From assembly GCA_036245525.1 (NCBI GenBank), contig BTPG01000001.1, forward strand, positions 178,183,111-178,247,110: a stretch of DNA of 64,000 nucleotides. The letters are read 5' to 3'. Below, one piece after another: positions 41,601 to 51,736 of this stretch (the stretch's first letter is position 1; the number at the start of each line of letters is the position of its first letter). The notes below the pieces were generated by a model. That model saw only the letters and a program-made list of their open reading frames with translations. It was not told the DNA's origin and searched no databases. Both the position numbers and the translations under genes were made by a program. Source of the DNA: Semisulcospira habei (taxonomy: Eukaryota; Mollusca; Gastropoda; Semisulcospiridae).

Positions 41601-42368
41601 AACAGGTTCTTCAGCTGACATGACCACCTCCTCTGTAAGACGAGACTGACAGAGAGAGGCAAACAGAGACCAGTTAGCTTTCTTGAGATTCCAGCGCCCC
41701 ACCGGCGAATCCTCCTCACAGCTGACCGATGACAGGACTACTGGGAAGTGGTCACTACCACACAGGACGTCGTGAACCTTCCAGTCAAAGTCCAGCATGA
41801 GAGAAGGATCACACACAGTGAGGTCTAGAACAGAACTAGATCCGGAACCTGAGTTAGAGTATGTAGGTGAGCCATCGTTAAAGACACATAGGTTAAGTTG
41901 AGAAAAAACATCTTCTAACATCTGACCTCTGCCATCATAGTGGTCACTACCCCAAAGGTGAGCATGACCGTTAAAATCCCCCATGAGAATAAAGGGAGGG
42001 GGCAGTTGATCTACTAAGTGAAAAATATCATTGCTACAGACCCGCAGTGATGGTGGCAGGTAAATACTGCATATGGTTATGGTCTTTTTTAAGGTAACCC
42101 GAGCAGCGACAGCCTGAAGACAGGTGTCGATGCTAACGGGGCTACATAAAATTTGGCTACTAATGAGAAGAGCCGCTCCACCCGAGCGCCTCTCCGAATC
42201 AGAGCCTTTATGTATAACATTAAAACCATTAAAAGACACAGGGTCAGAAGTCTTCAGGTAAGTCTCCTGAAGAGATATGACTGAGGGGTTATAGAACTTG
42301 ACTAAAAGACGTAATTCCTCAAAGTTAGCTCGAAAACCACGACAATTCCACTGAAGCAAAGAGTCCAT
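38676..42368 (-). CDS. Nimb ORF2: endonuclease, reverse transcriptase, RNase H (1230 aa)
   Basis: Endonuclease, about residues 1-225: LLQWNCRGF, SLQETYL, ILMGDFNGHAHLWGS, SDHFPVVL. RT, about 440-760: GLDTIHYQL, NYRPIALTSCLCKTMERL, LQCGFRRFRSTTDHL, FFDLEKAYDTTW, GVPQGSILSPVLF, FVDDFAL near 667. RNase H, about 960-1085: YTDGSKSEDGR, SAELQAILLAL, LILSDSLSAL, WVPGYVGIEGNRIAD. A C-terminal CFACDEQ...H...C motif is near 1175. The ATG lies two bases after the ORF1 stop, suggesting reinitiation. In the RNase H the family His (WVPGHVG in copies C and F) is Tyr here (codon 39159-39161), which may weaken that activity. Confidence 0.94.
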   Translation of the reverse strand: MDSLLQWNCRGFRANFEELRLLVKFYNPSVISLQETYLKTSDPVSFNGFNVIHKGSDSERRSGGAALLISSQILCSPVSIDTCLQAVAARVTLKKTITICSIYLPPSLRVCSNDIFHLVDQLPPPFILMGDFNGHAHLWGSDHYDGRGQMLEDVFSQLNLCVFNDGSPTYSNSGSGSSSVLDLTVCDPSLMLDFDWKVHDVLCGSDHFPVVLSSVSCEEDSPVGRWNLKKANWSLFASLCQSRLTEEVVMSAEEPVSCFTSILLEVAGETIPRTSTSLPRKPRVPWFNEECRKAQTMRKSAQRRAFRNPSQANILTFKRQRAKARYIFKRERRASWRRFVSSLSSRTPSQKVWKAVRRIRGRGGSASVGHLRDGASLVTDKKAVANLLASTIAHNSSTEHYSPFFQREKEKRESCACDFISDNLEDYNAPFTFSELQQAMQKCTDSAAGLDTIHYQLITHLPEDSLLVLLKAFNHIWITGHFPPSWRQAVVVPIPKPGKDPSDPGNYRPIALTSCLCKTMERLVNARLVWHLESQGLITDLQCGFRRFRSTTDHLVRFESFIRDAFVNKQHVYAIFFDLEKAYDTTWKHGIMSDLSDMGFKGHLPVFIHNFLSNRSFHVRVGSTLSDSFEQEMGVPQGSILSPVLFSIKINNIVKAVKDDSECSLFVDDFALCARGRGLASLERRLQLCVDRIQGWVSLNGFRFSPSKTVCVHFTNQTKFFPEPSLSTAGVPIKVAEEAKFLGVIFDKRLTFCNHVNYLRTSCRKALDILRVVGRTDWGADRIVLLRLYRALVRSKLDYGSVVYGSASKSVLQRLNTIHHQGLRMCLGAFRTSPVPSLYAEAGEPSLRLRRIRIMLSYVLKLKAHPENPAYDCVFNPSFAEIYDAHTGAVRPLSFRVRPHLQAAGVDLDKVSESLQHVTPPWLLPVPDILLDLTAHKKDCTPPAIYQQSLNELLSIFPGYCRLYTDGSKSEDGRVAAAAVSSRHPRRPFKLRLPDHSSVFSAELQAILLALKHAYQSRERNFLILSDSLSALQALQGVGTDHPLLVQIRELYADLMKEYYDIIFIWVPGYVGIEGNRIADSAANSARSDPVPDTQTVYSDFKPVISAYIAREWQSEWDKEEGNKLHEALPKLSDSLPFRCGSRREETVLARLHIGHTYVTHSYLLKQDERPWCFACDEQFSVRHFLLYCADLIDTRYKHFTADSLKVLFQDVPPDKIFNFLRECNIFNKI

Positions 42369-42370
42369 GA

Positions 42371-43810
42371 TTAAGTCTGATCTGGGGGTAAGGAGTTTTT
42401 CCCTCCTTTTTCCTTTACCTTGGAAGGAGTTGAAGAAACAGAGGGGGGCCGGCTCCCGGGCCTCCTCTGGTTCTTCGGAGAGGAAGGGGGTGGAGCTGCC
42501 GCAGCATCAGCAACAACAACTTCCACTCCCTCCATCCGCTCCTCCAGTGCAGCATATTTGTTTTGAAGGGGCACATCTGTGTTCCCCTTCTGGGCCCGTG
42601 CGCACAGCGGTCCCATAGATTTCTTAGACTTCTGGTCCTGGGCAGCGTTCCTGCCGCTAGAGTTAGCGGCCTTAGAAGGCTGACCAGAGCCAGAAGCCTT
42701 TGGAGTTGACTGACTAACAGGTTTGGGTGGGGGCTGAGGCTTAGGGGCAACAGAAGGCGGCACAACCGGACCGGCAGTGTCCGCCTTCTGCGTTCCCTGG
42801 CTCCTTGTCACCACCGGAGGAGGGTTACTCTCCAGGGGCGAGATGAGCCGAGGCTCCGCCCCCAACCAAGAAGTTGGGGTCTGACATGAAAAGTCTTTGG
42901 TGGGGCGCTTGCCTGCCACCGCTGCACTAAAAGTATACACTGAGGTGTTAGAGGTTGGGGCAGCCGCAGCTGCACCAGGGCCTTCAACCAGTTTTTTGGC
43001 ATCCAGAAAGGACAGCCCCTTCTCCACACGCACCTGCTGAATCTTGCACTCGGATATCCAACGAGGGCATTTCTTATCCGAAGCCATATGCGCCCCCTGG
43101 CAATTCACACACAGGGGGGTGGCTGTGCAGGACTCAGCAGAGTGTCCGGGCCTAGTGCAACGGGCGCATGAAGCCTCTGCCTGACGGCATGTCTTCTGCC
43201 CATGGCCATACTTTTGGCACTTAAAGCACCGGAGGGGAAGAGGGACGTACTTTTTCACTCTCAGGGAGTAGTAACCTCCCCAGATGGTAGTAGGAGGGGT
43301 GGGGGTGCCAAACGTCAGGATGATGGTAGGGAGACGGATCTCCCCACCACCTCGCTTGGAAGCGAAGCGCCTGACGCAAGTCACCCCCTGAGACTTAAGG
43401 TTCCTTACAAGTTCATCTTCTGACAGTTCTGCCAAAGCTTGATCTTTGATTACGCCTCTTGACGAATTCATAGTTTTGTGGGGTGTGACTTCCACAGGAG
43501 TGTCTCCGATGGAAGAGAGCCCCAGCAGCCCGCTGGAGTGTGCCCGAGTACGGCACTCCACCAGCAAGTCACCAGACCTGAGGCGCTGGGCGTCAGGCCT
43601 GCCAACACGGCTCCTGAGGGTCTCCCCCACCAGAAAAGGATGCAGCTTGGTAACTGGTTTCTCCTTCACCTTGCTATGGACAATGAGGAAGCGAGGCCAT
43701 ACGGCCGACGCCTGAGGCGTCGCTTCCTCACAGTCTGAATCACTGTCATGGTCAAATTCGGTGTCTATATGCCGTTTCTGTGCTAGTTTTGGTTTTTTTG
43801 TTTTATCCAT
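42371..43810 (-). CDS. Nimb ORF1, gag-like nucleic-acid-binding protein (479 aa)
   Basis: The N-terminal acidic patch (DHDSDSDCEEA, residues 21-31) is followed by a conserved, RRM-like region to about residue 190. Three zinc knuckles follow: CFKCQKYGHGQKTC (195-208), CARCTRPGHSAESC (215-228), CVNCQGAHMASDKKC (234-248). A Pro/Ser/Ala-rich tail extends to the end. Such proteins bind the LINE RNA and form the RNP. The frame is intact; the stop TAA is followed by TC and the ORF2 ATG. Alternate starts are unlikely because MxxxKKPKLAxKRHI begins every copy. Confidence 0.93.
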   Translation of the reverse strand: MDKTKKPKLAQKRHIDTEFDHDSDSDCEEATPQASAVWPRFLIVHSKVKEKPVTKLHPFLVGETLRSRVGRPDAQRLRSGDLLVECRTRAHSSGLLGLSSIGDTPVEVTPHKTMNSSRGVIKDQALAELSEDELVRNLKSQGVTCVRRFASKRGGGEIRLPTIILTFGTPTPPTTIWGGYYSLRVKKYVPLPLRCFKCQKYGHGQKTCRQAEASCARCTRPGHSAESCTATPLCVNCQGAHMASDKKCPRWISECKIQQVRVEKGLSFLDAKKLVEGPGAAAAAPTSNTSVYTFSAAVAGKRPTKDFSCQTPTSWLGAEPRLISPLESNPPPVVTRSQGTQKADTAGPVVPPSVAPKPQPPPKPVSQSTPKASGSGQPSKAANSSGRNAAQDQKSKKSMGPLCARAQKGNTDVPLQNKYAALEERMEGVEVVVADAAAAPPPSSPKNQRRPGSRPPSVSSTPSKVKEKGGKNSLPPDQT

Positions 43811-45348
43811 ATTATATTAGTAGAGATATTCATCCCCCGGGGGTCCCCGCCCGCCACCGAGCCCAACAAGGGAAAGTGCAACTGTCGGCGGGTCTCCAGC
43901 CGACGCACAATGGAGACTGCCCGAAAGATATACTCAAGGGGGTAAGCCCGATTGAACCGTTTGAGCCACCGCCTTCTATCACACCGTTGAATGCAGGGGA
44001 ATACTGGCGTAAAGCACCTAATCAGCAGCAAAGGCTATAGCATGGTGCTCCGTATAGCAACCCGCATGTCAACAGTGGGATAGGGCTCAACGTGACAAGA
44101 GCCGATTGACTAGGCCGGTACGACTAGCCTCCCGTTTAGGCAGAAGTCAAGGCCAAAGTGGAGTGTTTCAGCCACCAGGATCCTCTTCTCCCCCGACACG
44201 GGTCTCCAAGCACGGCAAACACTTGGGATCCAAAGGACCAAAAAGTCACGAGTATTTTTAAGGACCAATCCAACATGGTACGACCTAGGTTAGCACAGCT
44301 CCTTAAAAACCGGACCAGTGAAAAGGCTGAACAACATATCTGCTGACATCAAGTCCTAATCCTGGACAAAGATGGCACCCGTCCGCTAGCCCACTCAGTC
44401 AGGGACTGAGCGGACTACCCACCTACGCCACGTGGAGGCCGGTGCCGGGTAGGCTTTTCTGGGACGGAGTCCGAGAAGTTAAAGATGAGACGAAGCGTCT
44501 CCAGGAAGCACGGCGTTCACGTTTAAAATGTAACGGGCTTTTGCCCTCTGTCTTTTAAAGGTTAAAATATTTACTTGCGACGGAGTACGGAAAGCACGTC
44601 GCTGATCAGATTTTCTTGCGGCACTCCTCATTGAACAATGGTACTCTCGGCTTCCGAGGGACTGATGCGGAAGTTTTAGGGATGGTTTCACTCGCTACGT
44701 CCAACAAAATAGTAGTAAAAGAAGAAACAGGTTCTTCAGCTGACATGACCACCTCCTCTGTAATACGAGACTGACAGAGGGAGGCGAACAGAGGCCAGTT
44801 AGCTTTCTTGAGATTCCAGCGCCCCACCGGCGGATCCTCCTCAAAGCTGACCGATGACAGAACTAGTGGGAAGTGGTCACTACCACACAGGTCGTCGTGA
44901 ACCTTCCAGTCAAAGTCCAGCATGAGAGAAGGATCACACACAGTGAGGTCTAGAACAGAACTAGATCCTGAACCTGAGTTAGAGTATGTAGGTGAGCCAT
45001 TGTTAAAGACACATAGGTTAAGTTGAGAAAAAACATCTTCTAACATCTGACCTCAGCCATCATAGTGGTCACTACCCCAAAGGTGAGCGTGACCGTTAAA
45101 ATCCCCCATGAGAACGGGGCTACATAAAATTTGGCTACTAATGAGAAGAGCCACTCCACCCGAGCGCCTCTCCGAATCAGAGCCTTTATGTATAACGTTA
45201 AAACCATTAAAGGACACAGGGTCAGAAGTCTTCAGGTAAGTCTCCTGAAGAGATATTACTGAGGGGTTATAGCACTTGACTAAAAGACGTAATTCCTCAA
45301 AGTTAGCTTGAAAACCACGACAATTCCACTGAAGCAGAGAGTCCATGA

Positions 45349-46775
45349 TTATGTTTTATCTGGGGGTGCGGAGTTTTTCCCCCCTTTTTCCTTTGCTTTG
45401 GAAGGAATTGGAGAAACAGAGGGGGGCCGGCTCCCGGGCCTCCTCTGGTTCTTAGGAGATGAAGGGGGTGGAGCTGCTGCAGCATCGGCAAAGACAACTT
45501 CCACTCCCTCCATCTGCTCCTCCAATGCAGCATATTTGTTTTGAAGGGGGACATCAGTGTTCCCCTTTTGGGCCCGTGCGCACGGCGGTCCCATAGATTT
45601 CTTAGACTTCTGGTCCTGTGCAGCGGTCGTGCCACAAGAGTTAGCGGCCTTAGAAGGCTGACCAGAGCCAGAAACCTTTGGCGTTGACAAACTAGCAGGT
45701 TTGGGTTGGGGCTGAGGCTTAGGAGCAGTAGAAGGTGGTGCCACCGGACCGGTAGCGTCTGCCCTCTGCGTTCCCTGGCTCCTCGTCACCACCGGAGGAG
45801 GGTTACTCTCCAGGGCCGAGAGGATCCGAGGCTCCGCCCCCAACCAAGAAGTTGGGATTTGACAAGAGAAGCCACCGCAGCACTGAAAGTATACACAAAG
45901 TTGTTATTTGAGTTTGGCGCAGCCTCAGCTGCACCAGGGCCATCAACCAGTTTTTTGGAGTCCGCAAAGGACAGCCCCTTCTCCACACGCACCTGCTGAA
46001 TCCTGCACTCGGAGATCCAACGAGGGCACTTCTTGTCCGAAGCCATATGCGCCCACTGTTAATTCACACACAGGGGGATGGCTGTGCAGGACTCAGCAGT
46101 GTGTCCGGGCTTAGTGCAACGGGAGCATAGAGCCTCTGCCTGGCGGCATGTCTTCTGCCCATGGCCATACTTTTGGCACTTAAAGCACCGGAGGGGGAGA
46201 GGGATGTACTTTTTCACTTTTAGGGAGTAGTAACCTCCCCAGATGGTAGTAGGAGCTGTGGGGGTGCCAAACATCAGGATGATGGTAGGGAGACAGATCT
46301 CCCTACCACCTCGTTTGGAAATGAAGCGCCTGACGTAGGTCACCCCCTGTGACTTAAGGTTCTGTACAAGTTCATCTTCAGATAGTTCGGCCAATGCTTG
46401 ATCTTTAATCACTCCTCTAGAGGAATTCATTGTTTTGTGGGGAGTGACCTCCACTGGAGTGTCTCCGATGGAGGAGAGCCTCAGTAGCCCATTGGAGTGT
46501 GCCCGGGTACGGCACTCTACCAGCAAGTCACCAGACCTGAGGCGCTGGGCCTCAGGCATGCCAACACGGCTCCTGAGGGTCTCCCCTACCAGGAAAGGGT
46601 GCAGCTTGGAAACAGGCTTCTCTTTAACTTTGCTGTGGATAAAGAGAAAGCAAGGCCAGGCGGCCGACGCCTGAGGTGTCGCTTCCTCACAGTCAGAGTC
46701 ACTATCGTTCTCAATGACAATGTCGGCGGCTATGTGTTGCTTTGGTGCCAGTTTTGGTTTTTTGATATTTTCCAT
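45349..46775 (-). pseudogene. Nimb ORF1 of copy C, broken
   Basis: It is open from 46775 to a stop created in the third zinc knuckle near 46059 (Gln codon lost at CVN-stop). It resumes 45786-46046, then a deletion of about 20 bp near 45870 (loss of the GKRPTKDFSC segment) shifts the frame again; the last part (45349-45843) is open. Zinc knuckles one and two are present (CFKCQKYGHGQKTC, CSRCTKPGHTAESC). Confidence 0.85.
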
Positions 46776-47419
46776 ATTATAGTATGATAGATATTCATCC
46801 CCCGGGGGTCCCCGCCCGCCACCGAGCCCAACAAGGGAAAGGGCAATTGTCGGCGCGTCTCCAGCCGACGCACAATGGAGACTGCCCGAAAGATATACTC
46901 AAGGGGGTAAGCCCAATTGAACTGTTTGAGCCACCGCCTTCAATCACACTGTTGAATGCAGGGGAATACTGGCGTAAAGCACCTAATCAACATCAGAGGC
47001 TATAGCATGGTGCTCCGTATAACAACCCGCATGTCAACAGGGGGATAGGGCTCGACGTGACAAAGAGTCGATTGACTATGCCGGTACGACTAGCCTCCCG
47101 TTTAGGCAGAAGTCAAGGCCAAAGTGGAGTGTTTCAGCCACCAGGATCCTCTTCTCCCCCGACACAGGTCTCCAAGCACGGCAAACACTTGGGATCCAAA
47201 GGACCAAAAGCTCACGCGTATTTTTAAGGACCAATCCAACATGGTAGGAACTGGGTAAGCACAGCTCCTTAAAAACCGGACCAGTGAAAAAGACTGAACA
47301 ACATATCTGCTGACATCAAGTCCTAATCCTGGACAAAGATGGCACCCCTCTGCTAGCCCACTCAGTCAGGGACTGAGGAGACTACCCACCCACGCCACGT
47401 GGAGGCCGGTGCCCAGTGG
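46776..47419 (-). other. 5' UTR of Nimb copy C
   Basis: It matches the 5' UTR of copies D, B and F base for base with scattered changes. The family feature GATATTCATCCCCCGGGGG (on +) lies near the ORF1 start. No ORF of note. LINE 5' UTRs carry internal promoters, but I can identify no specific element. Confidence 0.7.
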
Positions 47420-47434
47420 GCTGACTGATGACAG

Positions 47435-50122
47435 GACTGCTGGGAAGTGGTCACTACCACACAGGTCGTCGTGAACCTTCCAGTCAAAGTCCAGCATGAG
47501 AGAAGGATCACACACAGTGAGGTCTAGAACAGAACTAGATCCTGAACCTGAGTTAGAGTATGTGGGTGAGCCATCGTTAAAGACACAGGTTAAGTTGAGA
47601 AAAAACATCTTCTAACATATTACCTCTGCAATCATAGTGATCACTACCCCAAAGGTGAGTGTGACCGTTAAAATCCCCCATGAGAATAAAGGGAGGGGGC
47701 AGTTGATCTACTAAATTAAAAATATCATTACTACAGACCCGCAGGGATGGTGGCAGGTAAATACTGCATATGGTTATGGTCTTCTTCAAGGTAACCCGAG
47801 CTGTGACAGCCTGAAGACAGGTGTCGATGCTAACGGGGCTACATAAAATTTGGCTACTAATGAGAAGAGCCACTCCACCCGAGCACCTCTCTGAATCAGA
47901 GCCTTTATGTATAATGTTAAAACCATTAAAGGACACAGGGTCAGAAACTCTTCAGGTAAGTCTCCTGAAGAGATATTAGCACTTGACTAAAAGACGTAAT
48001 TCCTCAAAGTTAGCTTGAAAACCACGACAATCCCACTGAAGCAGCGAGTCCATGATTATGTTTTATCTGGGAATGTGGAGTTTTTCCCCCCTTTTTCCTT
48101 TGCCTTGGAAGGAGTTGAAGAAACAGAGAGGGGCCAGCTCTGGTTCTTAGGAGATGAAGGGGGTGGAGCTGCCGCAGCATCGGCAACAACAACTTTCACT
48201 CCCTCCATAAATGCAGCATATTTGTTTTGAAGGGGGACATCAGTGTTCCCCTTCTGGGCCCGTGCTCACAGCGGTCCCATAAATTTGTTAGACTTCTGGT
48301 CCTGGGCAGCGCTCCCGCCACTAGAGTTAGCGGGCTTAGAAGGCTGACCAGAGCCAGAAACCTTTGGTGTTAACAAACTAGCAGGTTTGGGTGGGGGCTG
48401 AGGCTTAGGAGCAGCAGAAGGCGGTGCCACCGGACTGGTAGCGTCCGCCATCTGCGTTCCCTGGCTCCTCGTCACCACCGGAGGAGGGTTACTCTCCAGG
48501 GGCAAGAGGATCAGAGCCTCCGCCCCCAACCAAGAAGTTGAGGTTTGACAAGAGAAGTCTTTGGTGGGGCGCTTGCCTGCCACCGCAGCACTGAAGGTAT
48601 ACACAGAGGTGTTACTTGAGTTTGGCACAGCCTCAGCTACACCAGGACCGTCAACCAGTTTTTTGGTGTCCGCAAATGACAGTCCCTTCTCCACATGCAC
48701 CTGCTGAATCCTGCACTCCGAGATTCACCGAGGGCACTTCTTGTCCGAAGCCATATGCGCCCCCTGGCAATTCACACACAGGGGGATGGCTGTGCAGGTC
48801 TCAGCAGAGTGTCCGGGCTTAGTGCAACGGGAGCATAGAGCCTCTGCCTGGCGGCATGTCTTCTGCCTATGGCCATACTTTTGGCACTTAAAGCACCGGA
48901 GGGGGAGAGAGACGTACTTTTTCACTTTTAGGAAGTAGTAACCTCCCCAGATGGTAGTAGGAGCGGTGGGGGTGCCAAACGTCAGGATGATGGTAGGGAG
49001 ACAGATCTCCCTACCACCTCGTTTGGAAACTAAGCGCCTGACGTAGGTCACCCCCTGTGACTTAAGGTTCCGTACAAGTTCATCTTCAGACTGTTCTGCC
49101 AATGCTTGATCTTTAATCACTCCTCTAGAGGAATTTATTGTTTTGTGGGGAGTGACCTCCACTGGAGTGTCTCCGATGGAGCCTCAGTAGCCCATTGGAG
49201 TGTGCCCGGGTACGGCACTCTACCAACAAGTCACCAGACCTGAGGCGCTGGGCCTCAGGCCTGCCAACACGGCTCCTGAGGGTCTCCCCTACCAGGAAAG
49301 GGTGCAGCTTTGAAACAGGCTTCTCTTTAACTTTGCTGTGGATAATGAGAAAGCGAGGCCAGGCGGCCGACGCCTGAGGTGTCGCTTCCTCACAGTCAGA
49401 GTCACTATCGTTCTCAATGACAATGTCGTCGGCTATGTGCCGCTTTGGTGCTAGTTTTGGTTTTTTGATATTTTCCATATTATAGTATGATAGATATTCA
49501 TCCCCCGTGGGTCCCCGCCCGCCACCGAGCCCAACAAGGGAAAGTGCAACTGTCGGCGGGTCTCCAGCCGACGCACAATGGAGACTGCCCGAAAGATATA
49601 CTCAAGGGGGTAAGCCTGATTGAACCGTTTGAGCCACCGCCTTCTATCACACTGTTGAATACAGCAGAGGAATACTGGCGTAAAGCACCTAATCAGCATC
49701 AGAGGCTATAGCATGGTGCTCCGTATAACAACCCGCATGTCAACAGGGGGATAGGGCTCGACGTGACAAGAGCCGATTGACTAGGCCGGTACGACTAGCC
49801 TCCCATTTAGGCAGAAGTCAAGGCCAAAGTGGAGTGTTTCAGCCACCAGGATCCTCTTCTCCCCCGACACGGGTCTCCAAGCACGGCAAACACTTGGGAT
49901 CCAAAGGACCAAAAGCTCACGCGTATTTTTAAGGACCAATCCAACATGGTAAGACCTGGGTAAGCACAGCTCCTTAAAAACCGGACCAGTGAAAAAGACT
50001 GAACAACATATCTGCTGACATCAAGTCCTAATCCTGGACAAAGACGGCACCCCTCTGCTAGCCCACTCAGTCTGGGACTGAGGAGACTACCCACCCACGC
50101 CACGTGGAGGCTGGTGCCCAAT
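47435..50122 (-). mobile_element. Nimb LINE copy B, 5' portion
   Basis: It continues the fragment 26628-27135 across the inserted copy C. It contains part of the endonuclease (47435-48053, start MDSLLQWD-like at 48053, with small deletions), ORF1 and the 5' UTR to about 50122. A run of G begins five bases later. The distal RT and RNase H are missing from both sides. Confidence 0.85.
48056..49478 (-). pseudogene. Nimb ORF1 of copy B, broken
   Basis: Open pieces are 49125-49478, 48725-49162 and 48266-48700, in different frames. A deletion near 49180 removes the RLSS segment, and a stop falls at 48722-48730 in the segment after the third zinc knuckle (PRWI to PR-stop). The first knuckle reads CFKCQKYGHRQKTC, with Arg for Gly. 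It is the most decayed ORF1 among copies B, C, D and F. Confidence 0.82.
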
Positions 50123-50126
50123 GGCA

Positions 50127-50157
<31 letters not shown>
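50127..50157 (+). repeat. 31-bp G homopolymer
   Basis: An uninterrupted run of G directly upstream (on the - strand) of the 5' end of Nimb copy B. It could form G-quadruplexes, or its length could be an assembly artefact. Confidence 0.9.
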
Positions 50158-50158
<1 letters not shown>

Positions 50159-51290
50159 GGTTAAGGTCAAAGGTTAAGATGAAAACTACAATGAAACAGT
50201 GTCAGCATGTTCATTTCATCAGACAGCTGACCTCAGAGTAAAATAATCCGCCAAAATAGTGTGACATGCAAGTGTTATTTTGCATGATCCAGCTACACTG
50301 GCTGCATCTGAGGTGTCATTCTGCTGTAATTGTCATGAGGGATGTCTCTGGTGTCTATTCTGAGCCAAACACAAGCACTTTTACACTGCATTTGAGTGCA
50401 TTGTTATGGGACCAGCAGTTGCGGCCACCAGTACAGGCTTTTACAGGAGTGTTGACAGGTTTGGCCGCATTTGCAACATGAGTTGAGGTGTTTTGGGACT
50501 GTGACAAGTGTGTTTTATATAAAAATGAACTGTACATAACCATTTTTCTCTGCTATCTCCTAAATAAGCACTCCAGATACTTGTTTGGTGATGCGGTGTG
50601 TCCCGCGTAGCATAGTTTGGGCTGTTTTGCGTAGTCTGTTGTCTGTGGGTTAGCTTAGTAGACTTAATGTTTAAATTGCAGAGCTGTTTGATGACCCCTT
50701 TTGACTGAGGAAAAGATTGCAAGCAGCATATAGGGCATGCAGCTGGTTACAGGCCTCTTCCTGCTTGTTGTCACCAGACAACAGGGTCAATGAGGATGCC
50801 TGGGCTTTGTCTTTTTGGCTGCCCTGAGATACACAAGGAAATGGCCTTGGGTCTGAAAGCTCATTTTTCATCAATGTCAGTGTCATGGTAACTTTTTTCA
50901 GTTGTCCAGCCCACCAGAAGTCAGTTTGACTGTATTGCATGTGTGTGTAAACTTGGAAAAACAGAAAAAGTAGTGAGGTGGGTAATCGAAAAATAAAAAA
51001 TATAACACTTTCATGTGCCTATGTCATAAATGCAACATTTCTGAAAATCAGATATTACTTGATGTACATGCCAATTTTGGAGGCATTCTGACCATATCTA
51101 GTCTGTTTTTCATGGCATCAGATATGCATGATCCAAAACATCAACAGCATAGTGAACGCCACAACAACGCACTTCACATAAAGATGCTGCAACATTTAAT
51201 GGTGTCACTTTGGGTTTGACTTAGCTAGTGTCTAAGGATTGCACTGATGGCAGATTGAATGGTGTTCAGGTGGGAGAGTTTCTCTGACAG
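50158..51290. other. Unique sequence, no gene recognised
   Basis: Short frames on both strands show no known motif. Base composition is near that of the candidate intron. A promoter or exon cannot be supported. Confidence 0.3.
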
Positions 51291-51577
51291 GTCATGTTAC
51301 ATATTCAAGTTGGGCAGTTGAGGCAATAAGAGGACCGGTGTTTTTAAAAATTAACTTTTTGCCTTGTTTAAAAATTTGTAGTAGGGCTGAATGTTGGATT
51401 TTTCTGGTTAGATAAGAGGAGACATGTTTGGTGCTTTGATTCATACCATCCTGAGCTTATCCAGTGGACAATTGTGGGCATATGTTGAGTTGCTGTTGAC
51501 TTAGTGATTTGAGAGGCACGCTGATTTCAGCTGTGCTTGGGTGTGGGTTTGGTAAGGAATCAGGTTCATAGCCAAGA
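51291..51577. repeat. Dispersed repeat of unknown type, copy 2
   Basis: It matches 19836-20100 in the same orientation. It has two extra inserts of about 20 bp (near 51417-51440 and 51481-51500). This longer copy may be closer to the original sequence. Confidence 0.75.
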
Positions 51578-51736
51578 AATGAGACGGTCAATGTGCTGTT
51601 TGTTTGGGTATTTTGTGCATGGCAAATGTGCAGCTGGTAGGCAGTAGACTTTTTTAGGGGAATGAAATATTAGGGATGACTGGGACTGACTAAGGCTAAG
51701 AGACTGGACAGTACGGAAACGGAACCGTGTTCCGTG
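51578..51736. other. Unassigned sequence
   Basis: About 160 bp without a recognisable feature between the dispersed repeat and a Nimb fragment. Confidence 0.25.

Larger units (their letters stand above)
38461..44455 (-). mobile_element. Nimb LINE copy D, full length, both ORFs open
   Basis: TTTCTGGGACGG at 38449-38460 and 44456-44467 is the 12-bp target duplication within copy C. The element has a 5' UTR of about 645 bp, ORF1, ORF2 and a 3' UTR of about 215 bp ending in CCCAAATAACC on -. It is the best candidate in the window for a recently active autonomous LINE. Clade assignment to I/Nimb rests on the CCHC ORF1 and the RNase H after the RT. Confidence 0.93.
27356..45346 (-). pseudogene. 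Nimb ORF2 of copy C (endonuclease, RT, RNase H), multiply interrupted
   Basis: It starts at 45346 (MDSLLQWNCRGF) and would stop at 27356. Pieces: endonuclease N-terminus 45053-45346, with an internal deletion of about 170 bp after the GDFNG motif; distal endonuclease 44606-45046; linker 44468-44691 and 38181-38448; RT 33816-34410 and 37734-38180; RNase H and C-terminal Cys/His motif 29590-29694, 30561-31613 and 27356-27474. RNase H keeps YTDGSKSEDGR, SAELQAVLLAL and WVPGHVGIEGN. Frameshifts occur within the pieces, so it was probably dead independently of the insertions. Confidence 0.85.
27136..47419 (-). mobile_element. Nimb LINE copy C, full-length but broken by five insertions
   Basis: The 3' terminus is at 27136 (AACT repeats then CCCAAATAAC on -) and the 5' terminus near 47419 (GGCACCGGCCTCCACG on -). 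A 15-bp target duplication (27121-27135 and 47420-47434) brackets it, showing insertion into copy B. It contains, in coordinate order, the Penelope-like element, the hAT-like element, the tandem 375-bp element, the RTE copy and Nimb copy D. Removing these leaves a standard Nimb of about 5.8 kb with several internal deletions. Confidence 0.88.
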
